Shown here: positions 8,243-17,499 of the stretch, one piece after another
Layout: every line of letters begins with the position of its first letter
Numbering within the stretch: the stretch's first letter is position 1
Notes under the pieces: model-generated
Told to the model about the DNA's origin: nothing
What the model saw: only the letters and a program-made list of their open reading frames with translations
The model's database searches: none
Program-made: the position numbers and the translations under genes
Assembly (NCBI GenBank): GCA_965601455.1
Contig: OZ271831.1
Span: 4,340,001-4,404,000 of the forward strand
Length of the DNA stretch: 64,000 nt
Reading direction: 5' to 3'
DNA from: JANQEU01 sp965601455
Lineage (GTDB): Bacteria; Bacteroidota; Bacteroidia; Cytophagales; Cyclobacteriaceae

Positions 8243-9700
8243 TTACTTTGAAATCAGAAAATACGTGCAATTTGGATCCTGATAAACATATAAGGTACTT
8301 GTAGATAGCCGGTGAAAGACACTATTGTACTCCCCAACTTTCTCTAATTCGGAAATGTCCGACAGGTTCTGAGCATACATGGATGAAAACTCATCGTTGT
8401 AATCTATGATCCTAACCAAATGATTCTTTTTCATAGGTAAGCTCTTGACATCATCGACCAATCCCTGCCATTGGGCCGCACTCAATAATGATGTGCTAAT
8501 GATAATCTCTGAATTATATTTCCTCACCAGTTGACCTTCCAGTTTTTCTCTTTTCTCAAGGGCCAATCCTGAGAAAGATAAAAGTAAGAGGTAGACAACT
8601 ATCGCAGGCTTGAACAATGCCAGAATTATTGCTACAATCCGTTGCCATAACTCAGTCAGGTGAATTGAAATTGGGATAGCGGAAATAACCATCAAGAATG
8701 GAATCAGGTGTGAAAGGTTTCTTTCGACAAAAACGATTTTGGAACTGAAATAGATAACATGAATTAAGAACAACAACCATATTGCATATAACCAGACTTT
8801 GGAATTTTCCATCTCCACTTTCGAGATATAGAAAATACTGATAAGGGATAAAATAACCAAAACCCAACCAAGGGTATCAATGTAGTAAGCGGCAATGTGC
8901 AAGGCCATTGATGTTTTAAATGGACCATGGGGCGGATGGTAATTACTGTATTGATTTAACAGATAATTCACCCCGTTCAAATAACCGGAAAAATTTAAAA
9001 ATAGATAGGGAACTCCAACCGCCAGTCCAAGTATAAAAGTTAATACAACTACAGGGCTGAGTTTATATTCAAATTTTCCCTTTACAAAAGCTATCAGAGG
9101 GAACAGGCAGACAGGTAGTAATGAAAACTTAGAAGCTACTGCATAACCGCAAAGTACAGCCGATAAATAGATGAGATTTATGTTTTTCCTTTGGCTCCCT
9201 TCTATAGATGTCAATAGAATCAATAGGCTCAGTAAGGTAAGAAAGGATTCAGGTCTTGCATAATGACTGTCCTGAACCATAAGGGGATTAACCGCCACAA
9301 ATAAAGCTGGAATCCAGCCTATTACACCCAACAATTTTATACCTACCAGGAAAGTAACATATACGCATAGTACACCAAGAATTGCTGAGAATAAGCGAAA
9401 AATGATCACTGTTGTGTTTATGCTTAAACCCATTAGATCCAGTGTGGACTCCAATGTATGCGCAAAGATTGATGAGATGTAGATATAAGAAGAAAAGTTG
9501 TACTGATCGTATTTGAACTCAGGCCTCAAGTCAGCATTCGTCCAATTGTTGTCAAGCGTCTTGTGTTCTACCATATATTGGTAAACACTAATCGGAATTA
9601 CTTCATCAGGATGATGTATATGGTCTGATCTAAAATATGTCATCCTTAGTATCCCAGCTACGAGTAGGATAAGAATCAGTAAACTTTCTTTAGATCTCAT
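8243..9700 (-). CDS. GT-C family membrane glycosyltransferase (PMT/ArnT-like), paralogue of the next gene
   Basis: A 485-residue protein with about ten to twelve hydrophobic segments and a soluble C-terminal tail of about 100 residues. The first extracytoplasmic loop contains 'HHPDE' with D32 and E33, the acidic pair expected in protein-mannosyltransferase/ArnT-type GT-C enzymes that use polyprenyl-phosphate sugars. It is closely related over its whole length to the gene at 9794-11224: both have 'YDQYNFSSYIY' near residue 63, and both end in a short conserved 'STL..Y.DP' tail. Acceptor may be a glycan or lipid A. It starts 93 bases after the paralogue. Confidence 0.82.
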   Translation of the reverse strand: MRSKESLLILILLVAGILRMTYFRSDHIHHPDEVIPISVYQYMVEHKTLDNNWTNADLRPEFKYDQYNFSSYIYISSIFAHTLESTLDLMGLSINTTVIIFRLFSAILGVLCVYVTFLVGIKLLGVIGWIPALFVAVNPLMVQDSHYARPESFLTLLSLLILLTSIEGSQRKNINLIYLSAVLCGYAVASKFSLLPVCLFPLIAFVKGKFEYKLSPVVVLTFILGLAVGVPYLFLNFSGYLNGVNYLLNQYSNYHPPHGPFKTSMALHIAAYYIDTLGWVLVILSLISIFYISKVEMENSKVWLYAIWLLFLIHVIYFSSKIVFVERNLSHLIPFLMVISAIPISIHLTELWQRIVAIILALFKPAIVVYLLLLSFSGLALEKREKLEGQLVRKYNSEIIISTSLLSAAQWQGLVDDVKSLPMKKNHLVRIIDYNDEFSSMYAQNLSDISELEKVGEYNSVFHRLSTSTLYVYQDPNCTYFLISK

Positions 9701-9793
9701 ATACGCTTCAAATTAAACATGACCTGGAATATGAATTGGAAGAGACTGATTTTATTACCTAGAAAAGACATTGTCAAGTGCTAAACATTGAAG

Positions 9794-11224
9794 TCAATTT
9801 ACTTTTAGAAAATAGTGAATCGAAGGATCGTGATAAGTGTGTAAAGTGGATGCCTGAAAATCATCGAATATACTCGTATGCTCACCTACTTTTTCAATGT
9901 CAGGAAACATCTCGAGAGACAGAAGATTCCACTCTGTGATCCTATCGTTGTAGTCCACAACTCCCCAGATTCTGGGTATTGAATCCAACGCCATTTCACT
10001 TCGTACTTTCTCCAAATCCTGTTCATTCATCAGCCCTACATAATATATTTCCGTCACTTCATGAGATCCCCTTAGGTGTTCTTCATATTCCATTCTATCA
10101 TTGAATGGCTCTCCTGTGAGGCTGACGAAAATAAGATAAGTGACCAGTAATGGTTTATATAGAGTGCATGAAACAGCTAGCCATGTCCAATGCATCTTGC
10201 CGAGTAGTGCAATGGGATAAGCGGCTACTATCATTGCGAAGGGAATTATATGTGAGAAGTTTCTTTCAAAAAAAACTCCTTTTGTTGAAAAGTAAATAAG
10301 GTGGATCCAAACAAAAGCATAAATCCCCCAAAGCCAAGGCTGTTTCAGGCGCGGACTACCTATCAGCGGAAATAGCACAAACAAACCCACCCATAAGTAC
10401 CCAAAGGACTGAAGAAAATAGGTCCCCATATGAAAGAACATCCCTTTGTCTACTGGAGAATATGGAGGACGGAATCCCGCGTAGTGATTGAACAAGTACT
10501 GAATACCAAAAGTAAATTCTTCTGGATTAATGAAACCATATGGTACTCCGATAAAAAAGCCAATTAATACCGTCAACAATCCGATGAAAGCAGCTTTGAA
10601 ACTTAAGTGATATCTTACGAATGAAAAGAACGGAAAAACAAGGATGGGTATCATTGAAATCTTGGTTGCAATTACATATCCGCACAAGAAAATGGATAAG
10701 TACCAATATCGAGTTTCCGATTTTTTGATTGCAAGCAAGACAACAATCAACGTGATAAGAGTGACAAAAGTCTCCGGCCTGGCATAAAGACTATCCTGAA
10801 TCATTAGAGGGTTAAGTGCAACAAACAGGGCAGGGATCCATGCAGAATCTCGTAGGATTTCTCGTCCGATTAGAAAGGTTAGATAGACGCAGAAAATACC
10901 AAGAATGGCTGAAAAAAAACGGAAAAGGATGACGGTCGTATTAATTGAAAGACCGGCTAGATCTAACGTTGATTCAATTCCCAACGTGAAAAGTGACGAA
11001 AAGTATATATACGAAGAAAAGTTATATTGGTCGTATTTGAATTCTTCTCGTACCTCGGCATTTACCCAATTATTGTCCAAAGTACCATTCTCCGTCATGT
11101 ATTGGTAAACACCAACCGGAATCACCTCATCCGGGTGATGGATGTAGTCCGACCGAAAATGTATCATCCGAAATACACCGGCGACCACCAGAATGAGAAT
11201 CAACATACTCTCGGTTGTTCTCAT
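9794..11224 (-). CDS. GT-C family membrane glycosyltransferase (PMT/ArnT-like), tandem paralogue
   Basis: A 476-residue polytopic protein, a tandem duplicate of the protein at 8243-9700. D32/E33 in 'HHPDE', 'KYDQYNFSSYIY' and 'LSINTTVI.FR' are shared. The hydrophobic core spans residues 6-350; the C-terminal domain is shorter and diverged between the copies, so acceptor specificity may differ. The ATG overlaps the stop of the upstream rmlD-like gene as ATGA (11221-11224), which places it in the same operon. Confidence 0.82.
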   Translation of the reverse strand: MRTTESMLILILVVAGVFRMIHFRSDYIHHPDEVIPVGVYQYMTENGTLDNNWVNAEVREEFKYDQYNFSSYIYFSSLFTLGIESTLDLAGLSINTTVILFRFFSAILGIFCVYLTFLIGREILRDSAWIPALFVALNPLMIQDSLYARPETFVTLITLIVVLLAIKKSETRYWYLSIFLCGYVIATKISMIPILVFPFFSFVRYHLSFKAAFIGLLTVLIGFFIGVPYGFINPEEFTFGIQYLFNHYAGFRPPYSPVDKGMFFHMGTYFLQSFGYLWVGLFVLFPLIGSPRLKQPWLWGIYAFVWIHLIYFSTKGVFFERNFSHIIPFAMIVAAYPIALLGKMHWTWLAVSCTLYKPLLVTYLIFVSLTGEPFNDRMEYEEHLRGSHEVTEIYYVGLMNEQDLEKVRSEMALDSIPRIWGVVDYNDRITEWNLLSLEMFPDIEKVGEHTSIFDDFQASTLHTYHDPSIHYFLKVN

Positions 11225-12078
11225 TTACTTTTCAGCTGGGATACAACGTCTAACAAACTATCACGCCAATGGGGTATGCTTCCCATTATTTTTCTTGATT
11301 TTGATTTATCCAGTACACTATTCTTGGGGCGAACAGCAGGAGTCGGATAGTCTACCGTAAGTATTGGATCCAATTGAATTGATTCATTTCCATCAAATTC
11401 AAAAACTCCATGCGCAAAATCGTACCAGCTGGCTACCCCTTCGTTGCTGAAATGGTAAGTGCCAAATTCTGGCACTTGGTTCATCAGTAATTTGATGAAT
11501 TCAACTAAATCTCTCGTATTCGTAGGAGTCCCGATTTGGTCCGATACGATACCTAATTGATCCCTTTCACGTCCTAGTTTTATCATGGTTTTGGCAAAAT
11601 TGTTGCCATACACTCCATACAACCAGGAGGTTCGCACTATATAATGACCTTCCAGCTTTTTTTGTATTTCTTTTTCTCCTTCCCACTTTGTTTGGCCATA
11701 TACGCTTAAGGGATCACATGGATCGGATTCAGTGTATGGTGAACTGTTTTTCCCATTGAATACAAAATCAGTTGAAATTTGAATAAGTCTCGCATTAAGC
11801 TTGTTCGCCGCAGAGGCAAGGTTCCTTGCCCCTACTTTATTAATTTGTTCCGCTAACTCCTGCTCACTTTCAGCTCGATCTACCGCAGTGTACGCTGCAC
11901 AATTAATAATGAAATCAGGGTTAATGCTTGCCACCTCAGACACCACTTTATTTTCATCATTGATGATATTTAATTCGTCGACATCAGTGTAAATCCAAGA
12001 GTCTGATCCAGTTTCCTGACCCTTAAATTCCATCCCAAGCTGACCTTTAGATCCGGTTACTAAAATAGTTTTCCCCAT
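11221..12078 (-). CDS. rmlD: dTDP-4-dehydrorhamnose reductase
   Basis: A 285-residue SDR of normal RmlD length. It shows 'VTGSKGQLG' (7-15), 'CAAYTAVDRAE' (60-70), 'QISTDFVFNG' (100-109) and Y127xxxK131 in 'SVYGQTKWEGE', all characteristic of RmlD. RmlD reduces dTDP-4-keto-L-rhamnose to dTDP-L-rhamnose with NAD(P)H. RmlA and RmlB are not in the window; an RmlC-like protein is at 22287 but sits in a CDP-sugar cassette. Either RmlA/B lie elsewhere or this reductase serves another 4-keto sugar. Confidence 0.88.
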   Translation of the reverse strand: MGKTILVTGSKGQLGMEFKGQETGSDSWIYTDVDELNIINDENKVVSEVASINPDFIINCAAYTAVDRAESEQELAEQINKVGARNLASAANKLNARLIQISTDFVFNGKNSSPYTESDPCDPLSVYGQTKWEGEKEIQKKLEGHYIVRTSWLYGVYGNNFAKTMIKLGRERDQLGIVSDQIGTPTNTRDLVEFIKLLMNQVPEFGTYHFSNEGVASWYDFAHGVFEFDGNESIQLDPILTVDYPTPAVRPKNSVLDKSKSRKIMGSIPHWRDSLLDVVSQLKSK

Positions 12079-12081
12079 TGA

Positions 12082-12903
12082 CTAATTAAATAAGAATTTC
12101 ATTGCTAATTTAAACGATGAACCGTCAATACCCATTTTTAGTAAGTACCTCCAGCGAGTGAGCCATTGAATCTCAAATTTCGATAAATGACGATACCAGG
12201 TTACACGCACGTAGGCCTGTTGTTCTTTATTCAACTGTTCACATCCCATAGTTTTTCGGACTTTCGTGAAGTCCAAAGCTTTTGAAGTCCAGTCTTGTCC
12301 GAAATTTCCTTTTGAAAAATGTGTGAGTTCAACAGCGGATGTTACTTCTACATCATATTTTTCCGATGCACGATGAGAAAAATCCAGATCATAAAAGTGA
12401 TAGCCTTTTATGGATTCATTGAATTGAACTTCTTCCCATACACTTCTTGAAGTGAACAGGAACACACCATCAAGTGATAAAACTGATTCAAATGATACTT
12501 CAGTCGGAAATGATGATTGAGGAATACTATTTCCCGATTCATCAACTTGCACAAGGTGGTGATAGTCCGCCTCCGGAATTCCCGTCGTCCATCCCACAGG
12601 TAAGCAGGGAAAAATCTTTGATCCCGCAATACCGATGAGCCCATTCCCTCCCTCTTTGGAGTGAAGGTGCTTAAGAATCACTTCATCCCATTCCGAATTC
12701 TCTAACCTAACATCTTCGTGTATGAAGCATAAATAGGGGTATTTTGCCTTCTTCGCACCCATATTATACGCTCTTGAAAGGGAATACTCCGAATGGTTTT
12801 CTATCCGGACTACTTCATGCTTTGAGGCAACGGTTGCTGCCAGGTTCTTAACTAACTTTTGATATAAATTCTCTCTGTAGGATGATACAATGAACGATAT
12901 CAT
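12082..12903 (-). CDS. Glycosyltransferase, GT2-like (Glyco_tranf_2_5 type)
   Basis: A 273-residue protein with a GT-A-like N-terminus: 'ISFIVSSYRENLYQKLVKNL' at the start, 'SLSRAYNMGAKKAKYPYLCF' at about 42-61 and 'FIHEDVRL' as the acidic motif. 'GVFLFTSRSVWEEVQFNE' and 'GYHFYDLDFSHRA' further along are typical of the StrF-like glycosyltransferase family. It lies 3 bases before rmlD and 6 bases after the two-domain GT gene. Specificity is unknown. Confidence 0.82.
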   Translation of the reverse strand: MISFIVSSYRENLYQKLVKNLAATVASKHEVVRIENHSEYSLSRAYNMGAKKAKYPYLCFIHEDVRLENSEWDEVILKHLHSKEGGNGLIGIAGSKIFPCLPVGWTTGIPEADYHHLVQVDESGNSIPQSSFPTEVSFESVLSLDGVFLFTSRSVWEEVQFNESIKGYHFYDLDFSHRASEKYDVEVTSAVELTHFSKGNFGQDWTSKALDFTKVRKTMGCEQLNKEQQAYVRVTWYRHLSKFEIQWLTRWRYLLKMGIDGSSFKLAMKFLFN

Positions 12904-12909
12904 AATTCT

Positions 12910-14430
12910 CTAAGTCCAGTGCGTACTGGTGGCGGAATTTCGAATGTAGTACTTGTTCTCATCGGTGTTATTAGCCGAATTTTCGTACCATGGCAAGTGT
13001 TTAGCTACATATGGATGAGCCAACCGAGCAGATTTTACAAACCCTGCGGGACCAATTTTGTTAGGACGGTAGAGGGCGAAAGTGGTGTCTACAGGCGCGT
13101 TAAATACATCCCTACTGATCTTCGATACAAAATACTGCTTTTCCCATTCAATAACTTCATCCTTTTTATCATAATGATCCGGAAGGTCATCTATAACAAG
13201 CCCCAACCCTATTTTACCGAGCTGTGGATTTCTCCATAACTCAAACAGCATTTTCTTAATAAAATCGTTTGGACAATCTTCGTGTATTTCCAAATCAGGA
13301 TCGGTGTAGACGTAGTACTTATCCCGAAAATTCAGGTCGAACACATCGGTATCCCATAATGCACAAAAACCTTCGTTCTTTTTCAGGAAATGAATTGAGC
13401 ATTCTTCCCCAATGGAATCATAATACTCTAATAATGGGGGAAATGTGGAATCGTTATCAATAATATGAATATTGGAGTAGCCCCGAATTCTTAATGAATC
13501 AATGAGCCTTTTCAGATAACTTAGACGATTACGATTGTTGATAATAATGGGAATACTCTTGGTTTCAACTTTTGGTCCCACCATCATAAAAACCAATGGA
13601 CTTTTGATTAAGGATTTCCAAAATTTCAAAATAATCGATAGCGGAAACCTGAAAAATTTAGCTATGCCCCTAATTCTAAACTTAGCAAGGAAAGATTCAA
13701 TCCTGGATAGACGTGAATCCTGATCTCTAATTGACTGAAGCATCTCCGTAGCCCACATTGGTACATTTTCTGAGATCGCCCTCGATCGTTCATTCTTAAT
13801 TATATTAAAACTGCCCACTTTGGCGCTGAGACCAGTCATTTCGAAATTACTGATACAAACAGGAATATGTTTAAATCTTCTCCCAACAAGAAACGCCTTT
13901 AGGAACAAAGTATGGTCGGCAATGACTCTATATGATTCATCATAGTTGCCCAATTCATCAAAAACGCTTTTTTTGATGAACGATGACGGGTGCGGCAAAG
14001 CAGCGTCCATCATGAATTGCAGAGTGATTTTCTCCGGCATTTGAACTTCATCTTCACTTCCGTCCCTGAATGTTCGCCTAAGGTCTCCGTAAACAATATC
14101 CGCGTCCATCCCGTAAGAAAATGCACTAGAGATAACCTTGGGAGATACCAGAAAATCTCCACTATTCAAGAAGAGCAAGTAGTCGCCTTTAGACATCTCT
14201 ATTCCTTTATTCATAGCATGATAAACACCTTTGTCCTTTTCGATTAAATATTGATCAAGGTTGACTTTATTCGATTCAATAACCTTATCGCTGCCATCAT
14301 CAGAGGCTCCATCGATAACTATGTATTCGACAGAAAAAAAATCCTGCGTAGCTACCGAAGAAATGGTTTTAGCCAAGCCTTCGGCATTATTGTAGTTAAT
14401 CGTGATGATGGAAAGACTTGGATTTAGCAT
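12910..14430 (-). CDS. Two-domain glycosyltransferase (GT2 fused to a second GT-A-like domain)
   Basis: A 506-residue protein with two catalytic-looking domains. Residues 1-230 form a WcaA/WcaE-type GT2 ('SIITINYNNAEGL', 'VIDGASDDGSD' 38-48, 'FLNSGD' 87-92). A basic, hydrophobic linker (about 250-285) leads to a second domain at 293-506 with 'IPIIINNRNRLSYLKRLI', 'IIDNDST' (323-329) and 'YTDPDLE' (375-381), the layout of another nucleotide-sugar GT-A fold. It may add two successive sugars. The start overlaps the upstream methyltransferase stop by 7 bases. Confidence 0.85.
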   Translation of the reverse strand: MLNPSLSIITINYNNAEGLAKTISSVATQDFFSVEYIVIDGASDDGSDKVIESNKVNLDQYLIEKDKGVYHAMNKGIEMSKGDYLLFLNSGDFLVSPKVISSAFSYGMDADIVYGDLRRTFRDGSEDEVQMPEKITLQFMMDAALPHPSSFIKKSVFDELGNYDESYRVIADHTLFLKAFLVGRRFKHIPVCISNFEMTGLSAKVGSFNIIKNERSRAISENVPMWATEMLQSIRDQDSRLSRIESFLAKFRIRGIAKFFRFPLSIILKFWKSLIKSPLVFMMVGPKVETKSIPIIINNRNRLSYLKRLIDSLRIRGYSNIHIIDNDSTFPPLLEYYDSIGEECSIHFLKKNEGFCALWDTDVFDLNFRDKYYVYTDPDLEIHEDCPNDFIKKMLFELWRNPQLGKIGLGLVIDDLPDHYDKKDEVIEWEKQYFVSKISRDVFNAPVDTTFALYRPNKIGPAGFVKSARLAHPYVAKHLPWYENSANNTDENKYYIRNSATSTHWT

Positions 14431-15395
14431 TTCTGAAAAAATAAGTCTGTTGAAGGGATTACATTCTTCTTTGCTTGGTTAAACCCAAATAAGTCCCTCA
14501 AGTATCGGTAATTGAATTTTAACACATCCTTAGGTGTCTGTTTCGCTTGGCTTGAGGATTTTAAAAAATACACCCCCGGTGACTGAATATTTTTGAGGCC
14601 GACTTCAGCTCCTAGTCTTACTAGCGACTGATTGGTGAAACAGTTTATATGTTCCAAAGGGGCAACAACATTCATGGAATCCGGTCCTCCCTTTTGTGAT
14701 TGCCAGTCAGATTTCCTGATTACTCTCAACGCATCCCATCCGTTTGGAACGCTGATTCTTATTAATCCTTTGTCCGACAGAAACCCCGACAACTTGCCTA
14801 GTATATTCTTTGGGTCCGGTATATGTTCAAAAACCTGGTCCGCGTTGATAAAGTCAAATTTTCCTTCACGACTTTCATCCAATGGAATTATCTCAATTCC
14901 ATTTTTCCTGGCAATGTCAATCCTGAATTCGGATAATTCCATTCCGAACACATTCACTCCATAGCTTTTGGCCATCAAAAGCCATTTCCCCCAGCCCATT
15001 CCAAAATCGAGGAAATTCAGTTTTGACGGAATCTCATTGAAATATGCGACAATCGATGCCACGTCAAGCCCATACTTGATATAGTAGTTTAGGTCATGTT
15101 GTTGCTCAACATTTTTATATACCCATTCAGGATCAATCCATTCATCATAAAGAGTTTTCATGAGTTCATCGTTGGGTATCTCTTTTTGATAAATAAGATT
15201 ACATTCTTGACAATGAATTAAAGCATACTTTGCGTTCTTTAGCCTGGATAGGTCAATGCTACCTTGAGATTCATAAAACTCTTTTAAGTAAGCGCTAATT
15301 TCATTATCACTGTAGTCCAATTCCTTAATGACATGACCATTTTCAGAATCACATACTGGACAAATCGAACGAGAATTGAAATATTTCGAACTCAT
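14424..15395 (-). CDS. SAM-dependent methyltransferase with N-terminal CxxC zinc-binding region
   Basis: A 323-residue class I methyltransferase. C12/C15 ('CPVC') and C62/C65 ('CQEC') form a likely zinc knuckle. 'FLDFGMGWGKWLL' (128-140) is the SAM-binding motif and 'FINADQVFEHIPDP' carries the post-II motif of the Methyltransf_23 type. Such proteins methylate sugars or capsule precursors. The downstream two-domain GT overlaps its end by 7 bases. The position of methylation cannot be told. Confidence 0.87.
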   Translation of the reverse strand: MSSKYFNSRSICPVCDSENGHVIKELDYSDNEISAYLKEFYESQGSIDLSRLKNAKYALIHCQECNLIYQKEIPNDELMKTLYDEWIDPEWVYKNVEQQHDLNYYIKYGLDVASIVAYFNEIPSKLNFLDFGMGWGKWLLMAKSYGVNVFGMELSEFRIDIARKNGIEIIPLDESREGKFDFINADQVFEHIPDPKNILGKLSGFLSDKGLIRISVPNGWDALRVIRKSDWQSQKGGPDSMNVVAPLEHINCFTNQSLVRLGAEVGLKNIQSPGVYFLKSSSQAKQTPKDVLKFNYRYLRDLFGFNQAKKNVIPSTDLFFQKC

Positions 15396-15405
15396 GTGTT
15401 TTTTA

Positions 15406-16491
15406 CTAGAAACTATTTAATAAGTCAATGACCTTTTCTATTTGATCTTCAGTGTGGGAATAGGATATTGGAAGGCTTAAGGTTGTATTGTGAATTTCTT
15501 CCGCTATTGGAGTATCGAATCGATCGAGGATGCCCTTCATTGCCTTTTGTTTATTTGGAGGTAAAGGATAGTGTATTTCGGTTTTTACATCATTATCAAG
15601 CAAGTACCGACGAAGTTGGTCTCGTTTGGGATGTCGAACCGAATAGATATGATAGACGTCATGATATTCCGGATCTATCACAGGTTTTATGAAATCCTCT
15701 GAAATGCCTTCATTATAAAGCTTGGCCAGCCTCCGCTTGTGTCTATTGATATCCTCGAGGTATTTTAGTTTTATGGAAAGGAACATCGCCTGACATTCAT
15801 CTAGTCTTGAATTATAACCTACATAATCATTATAGTATTTGCGATTCGAGCCATAATTTCTAAGTGCTCTCAACTTTTCATTTTGGGTTTCTGCTTTTAC
15901 GGTAATGGCTCCGGCATCTCCTAAAGCACCCAGATTTTTTGTTGGGTAAAAGCTAAACGCACCAAAATCGCCAAATGACCCAACTTTTTTGCCTTTATAC
16001 ATTGCGCCATGTGCCTGGGCCGCATCTTCAATAATCTTCAAATTGTATTTCTCAGCAACCTTCATTATTGAATCCATATTGCAAGGTTTACCATACAAGT
16101 GAACGACCACAATACATTTTGTCTTGTTGGAAATACTATTCTCAATTAAGGAAGGATTAATGTTATAAGTGTCAATTTCCGGTTCAACTAATACCGGAAC
16201 ACAATTGGCATTCAAAACAGCTATGATCGTAGCGACAAAGGTATTTGACGGAATAATAACCTCACTTCCCTGCGGTAAACCCAGAGACATAATTGACAGA
16301 GTTATGGCTTCCAGCCCATTTGCAACACCTACACAATAATCCGAACCACAATATTTTGCGAATTCTGCCTCGAATGATTCGACAGCCCTTCCCAGAATAT
16401 ACCATCCGCCGTCAAGGAAGTTCCGAAAAGTAGTGACATACTCTTCGGTAAACGCCGCATTTGATTTACCAAGATCCTCGTAATCAATCAT
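15406..16491 (-). CDS. DegT/DnrJ/EryC1 family PLP-dependent sugar aminotransferase (FdtB/QdtB-like)
   Basis: A 361-residue fold-type I aminotransferase. 'VANGLEA' (57-63) binds PLP phosphate, D156 in 'IEDAAQAHG' contacts the pyridine nitrogen and K185 in 'FYPTKNLGALGDAGA' is the Schiff-base lysine. The 'YPTKNLGALGDAG' form is typical of 3-aminotransferases for dTDP-3-keto-6-deoxyhexoses (FdtB, QdtB, DesV). The matching 3,4-ketoisomerase (FdtA) is not visible, so position 3 or 4 is open. It lies next to a divergent Gmd-like dehydratase, whose product could be the substrate. Confidence 0.87.
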   Translation of the reverse strand: MIDYEDLGKSNAAFTEEYVTTFRNFLDGGWYILGRAVESFEAEFAKYCGSDYCVGVANGLEAITLSIMSLGLPQGSEVIIPSNTFVATIIAVLNANCVPVLVEPEIDTYNINPSLIENSISNKTKCIVVVHLYGKPCNMDSIMKVAEKYNLKIIEDAAQAHGAMYKGKKVGSFGDFGAFSFYPTKNLGALGDAGAITVKAETQNEKLRALRNYGSNRKYYNDYVGYNSRLDECQAMFLSIKLKYLEDINRHKRRLAKLYNEGISEDFIKPVIDPEYHDVYHIYSVRHPKRDQLRRYLLDNDVKTEIHYPLPPNKQKAMKGILDRFDTPIAEEIHNTTLSLPISYSHTEDQIEKVIDLLNSF

Positions 16492-16536
16492 TGCAACACA
16501 AATATGGCTAAATCAACCGGAGTCCTACATAAATAA

Positions 16537-17499
16537 TTAGTCTTCCGAGAGGAGCTCCTCCTCAATAATCAAATCTAGAGCTTCAAAAAAATCTAAGTCA
16601 TAACTCCAGCCCAAATCCATTAACTTCTTGTCAGGCTCGCCGTAAATGTCATGGATCTCATTCGGACGAAATAAACCTTTATCGATTACAATTTTATCCA
16701 TGGAGACATCGAGTGACTGGAAAATATGCTGAACAATTTCACGAAGAGAAACCGATTTTCCGGAACACACCATGAAATCGCCTGACTCTTCCGCTCTTAA
16801 CATATGGTACATGGATTCAACATATTGTGGCGCAAAACCAAAGTCCCTTTTAAGATCAAGATTTCCCAACTTCAGCTCTTTCTGCTTTCCCTTTCTAATT
16901 CTTAATGCAGAAGCAATCACCTTCTTAACAAAAAAGTTTTCATTTCTGAGAAAGGATTCATGATTGAATAGGATGCCACAACAAACGAACAAATTGTAAC
17001 TCTCCCGGTAAAGATGACTGATCCAATGCGCAGAAGCTTTAGAAACCGCATAGGGGCTCTTTGGATTTAACACAGTTTGATGGTTAATCGGGAGAGAATC
17101 AATTTCTCCAAACATCTCACTACTACTGGCCTGGTATACTTTGGTGTCTGGTTTGACCAGCTTCACGCTTTCCAATAAGTTGAAAACGGAAATTGTATTG
17201 AAGTGAAACGTACCCACCGGTTGTGAAAAGGAAAGAGAAACAGAACTTTGAGCCGCTAAGTTATAAATCTCATCTGGTTGGTACTCCCCGATCACCGTCA
17301 TAACCGCAGAAAGATCTGATAGATCGCACTCAACTAACTTTATCTTATCCTGGATTCCCAAGTACCTAATTTTATCCAGGCTATTTGTTGAATAGCTGCG
17401 GGTTAGACCAATAACGCTATGGCCCTTTTGTAATAGAAATCTTGCAAGGTATGCTCCATCCTGCCCGGTGATTCCAGTGATTATAGAAACATCAGGCAT
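16537..17499 (-). CDS. GDP-mannose 4,6-dehydratase-like NDP-sugar dehydratase (second, divergent copy)
   Basis: A 320-residue extended SDR with the Gmd signature 'GITGQDGAYLA' (9-19), 'SSSEMFG' (125-131), Y150xxxK154 in 'SPYAVSKASAHW' and 'ILFNHES'. The usual 'RRAS.FNTDRIDH' stretch of Gmd is replaced by 'TRSYSTNSLDKIR', so it is less typical than the copy at 28205. I use the ATG at 17497-17499, which overlaps the upstream GT4 stop by 8 bases; an in-frame TTG at 17526 is a weaker alternative. Product is probably an NDP-4-keto-6-deoxyhexose used by the adjacent aminotransferase. Confidence 0.82.
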   Translation of the reverse strand: MPDVSIITGITGQDGAYLARFLLQKGHSVIGLTRSYSTNSLDKIRYLGIQDKIKLVECDLSDLSAVMTVIGEYQPDEIYNLAAQSSVSLSFSQPVGTFHFNTISVFNLLESVKLVKPDTKVYQASSSEMFGEIDSLPINHQTVLNPKSPYAVSKASAHWISHLYRESYNLFVCCGILFNHESFLRNENFFVKKVIASALRIRKGKQKELKLGNLDLKRDFGFAPQYVESMYHMLRAEESGDFMVCSGKSVSLREIVQHIFQSLDVSMDKIVIDKGLFRPNEIHDIYGEPDKKLMDLGWSYDLDFFEALDLIIEEELLSED

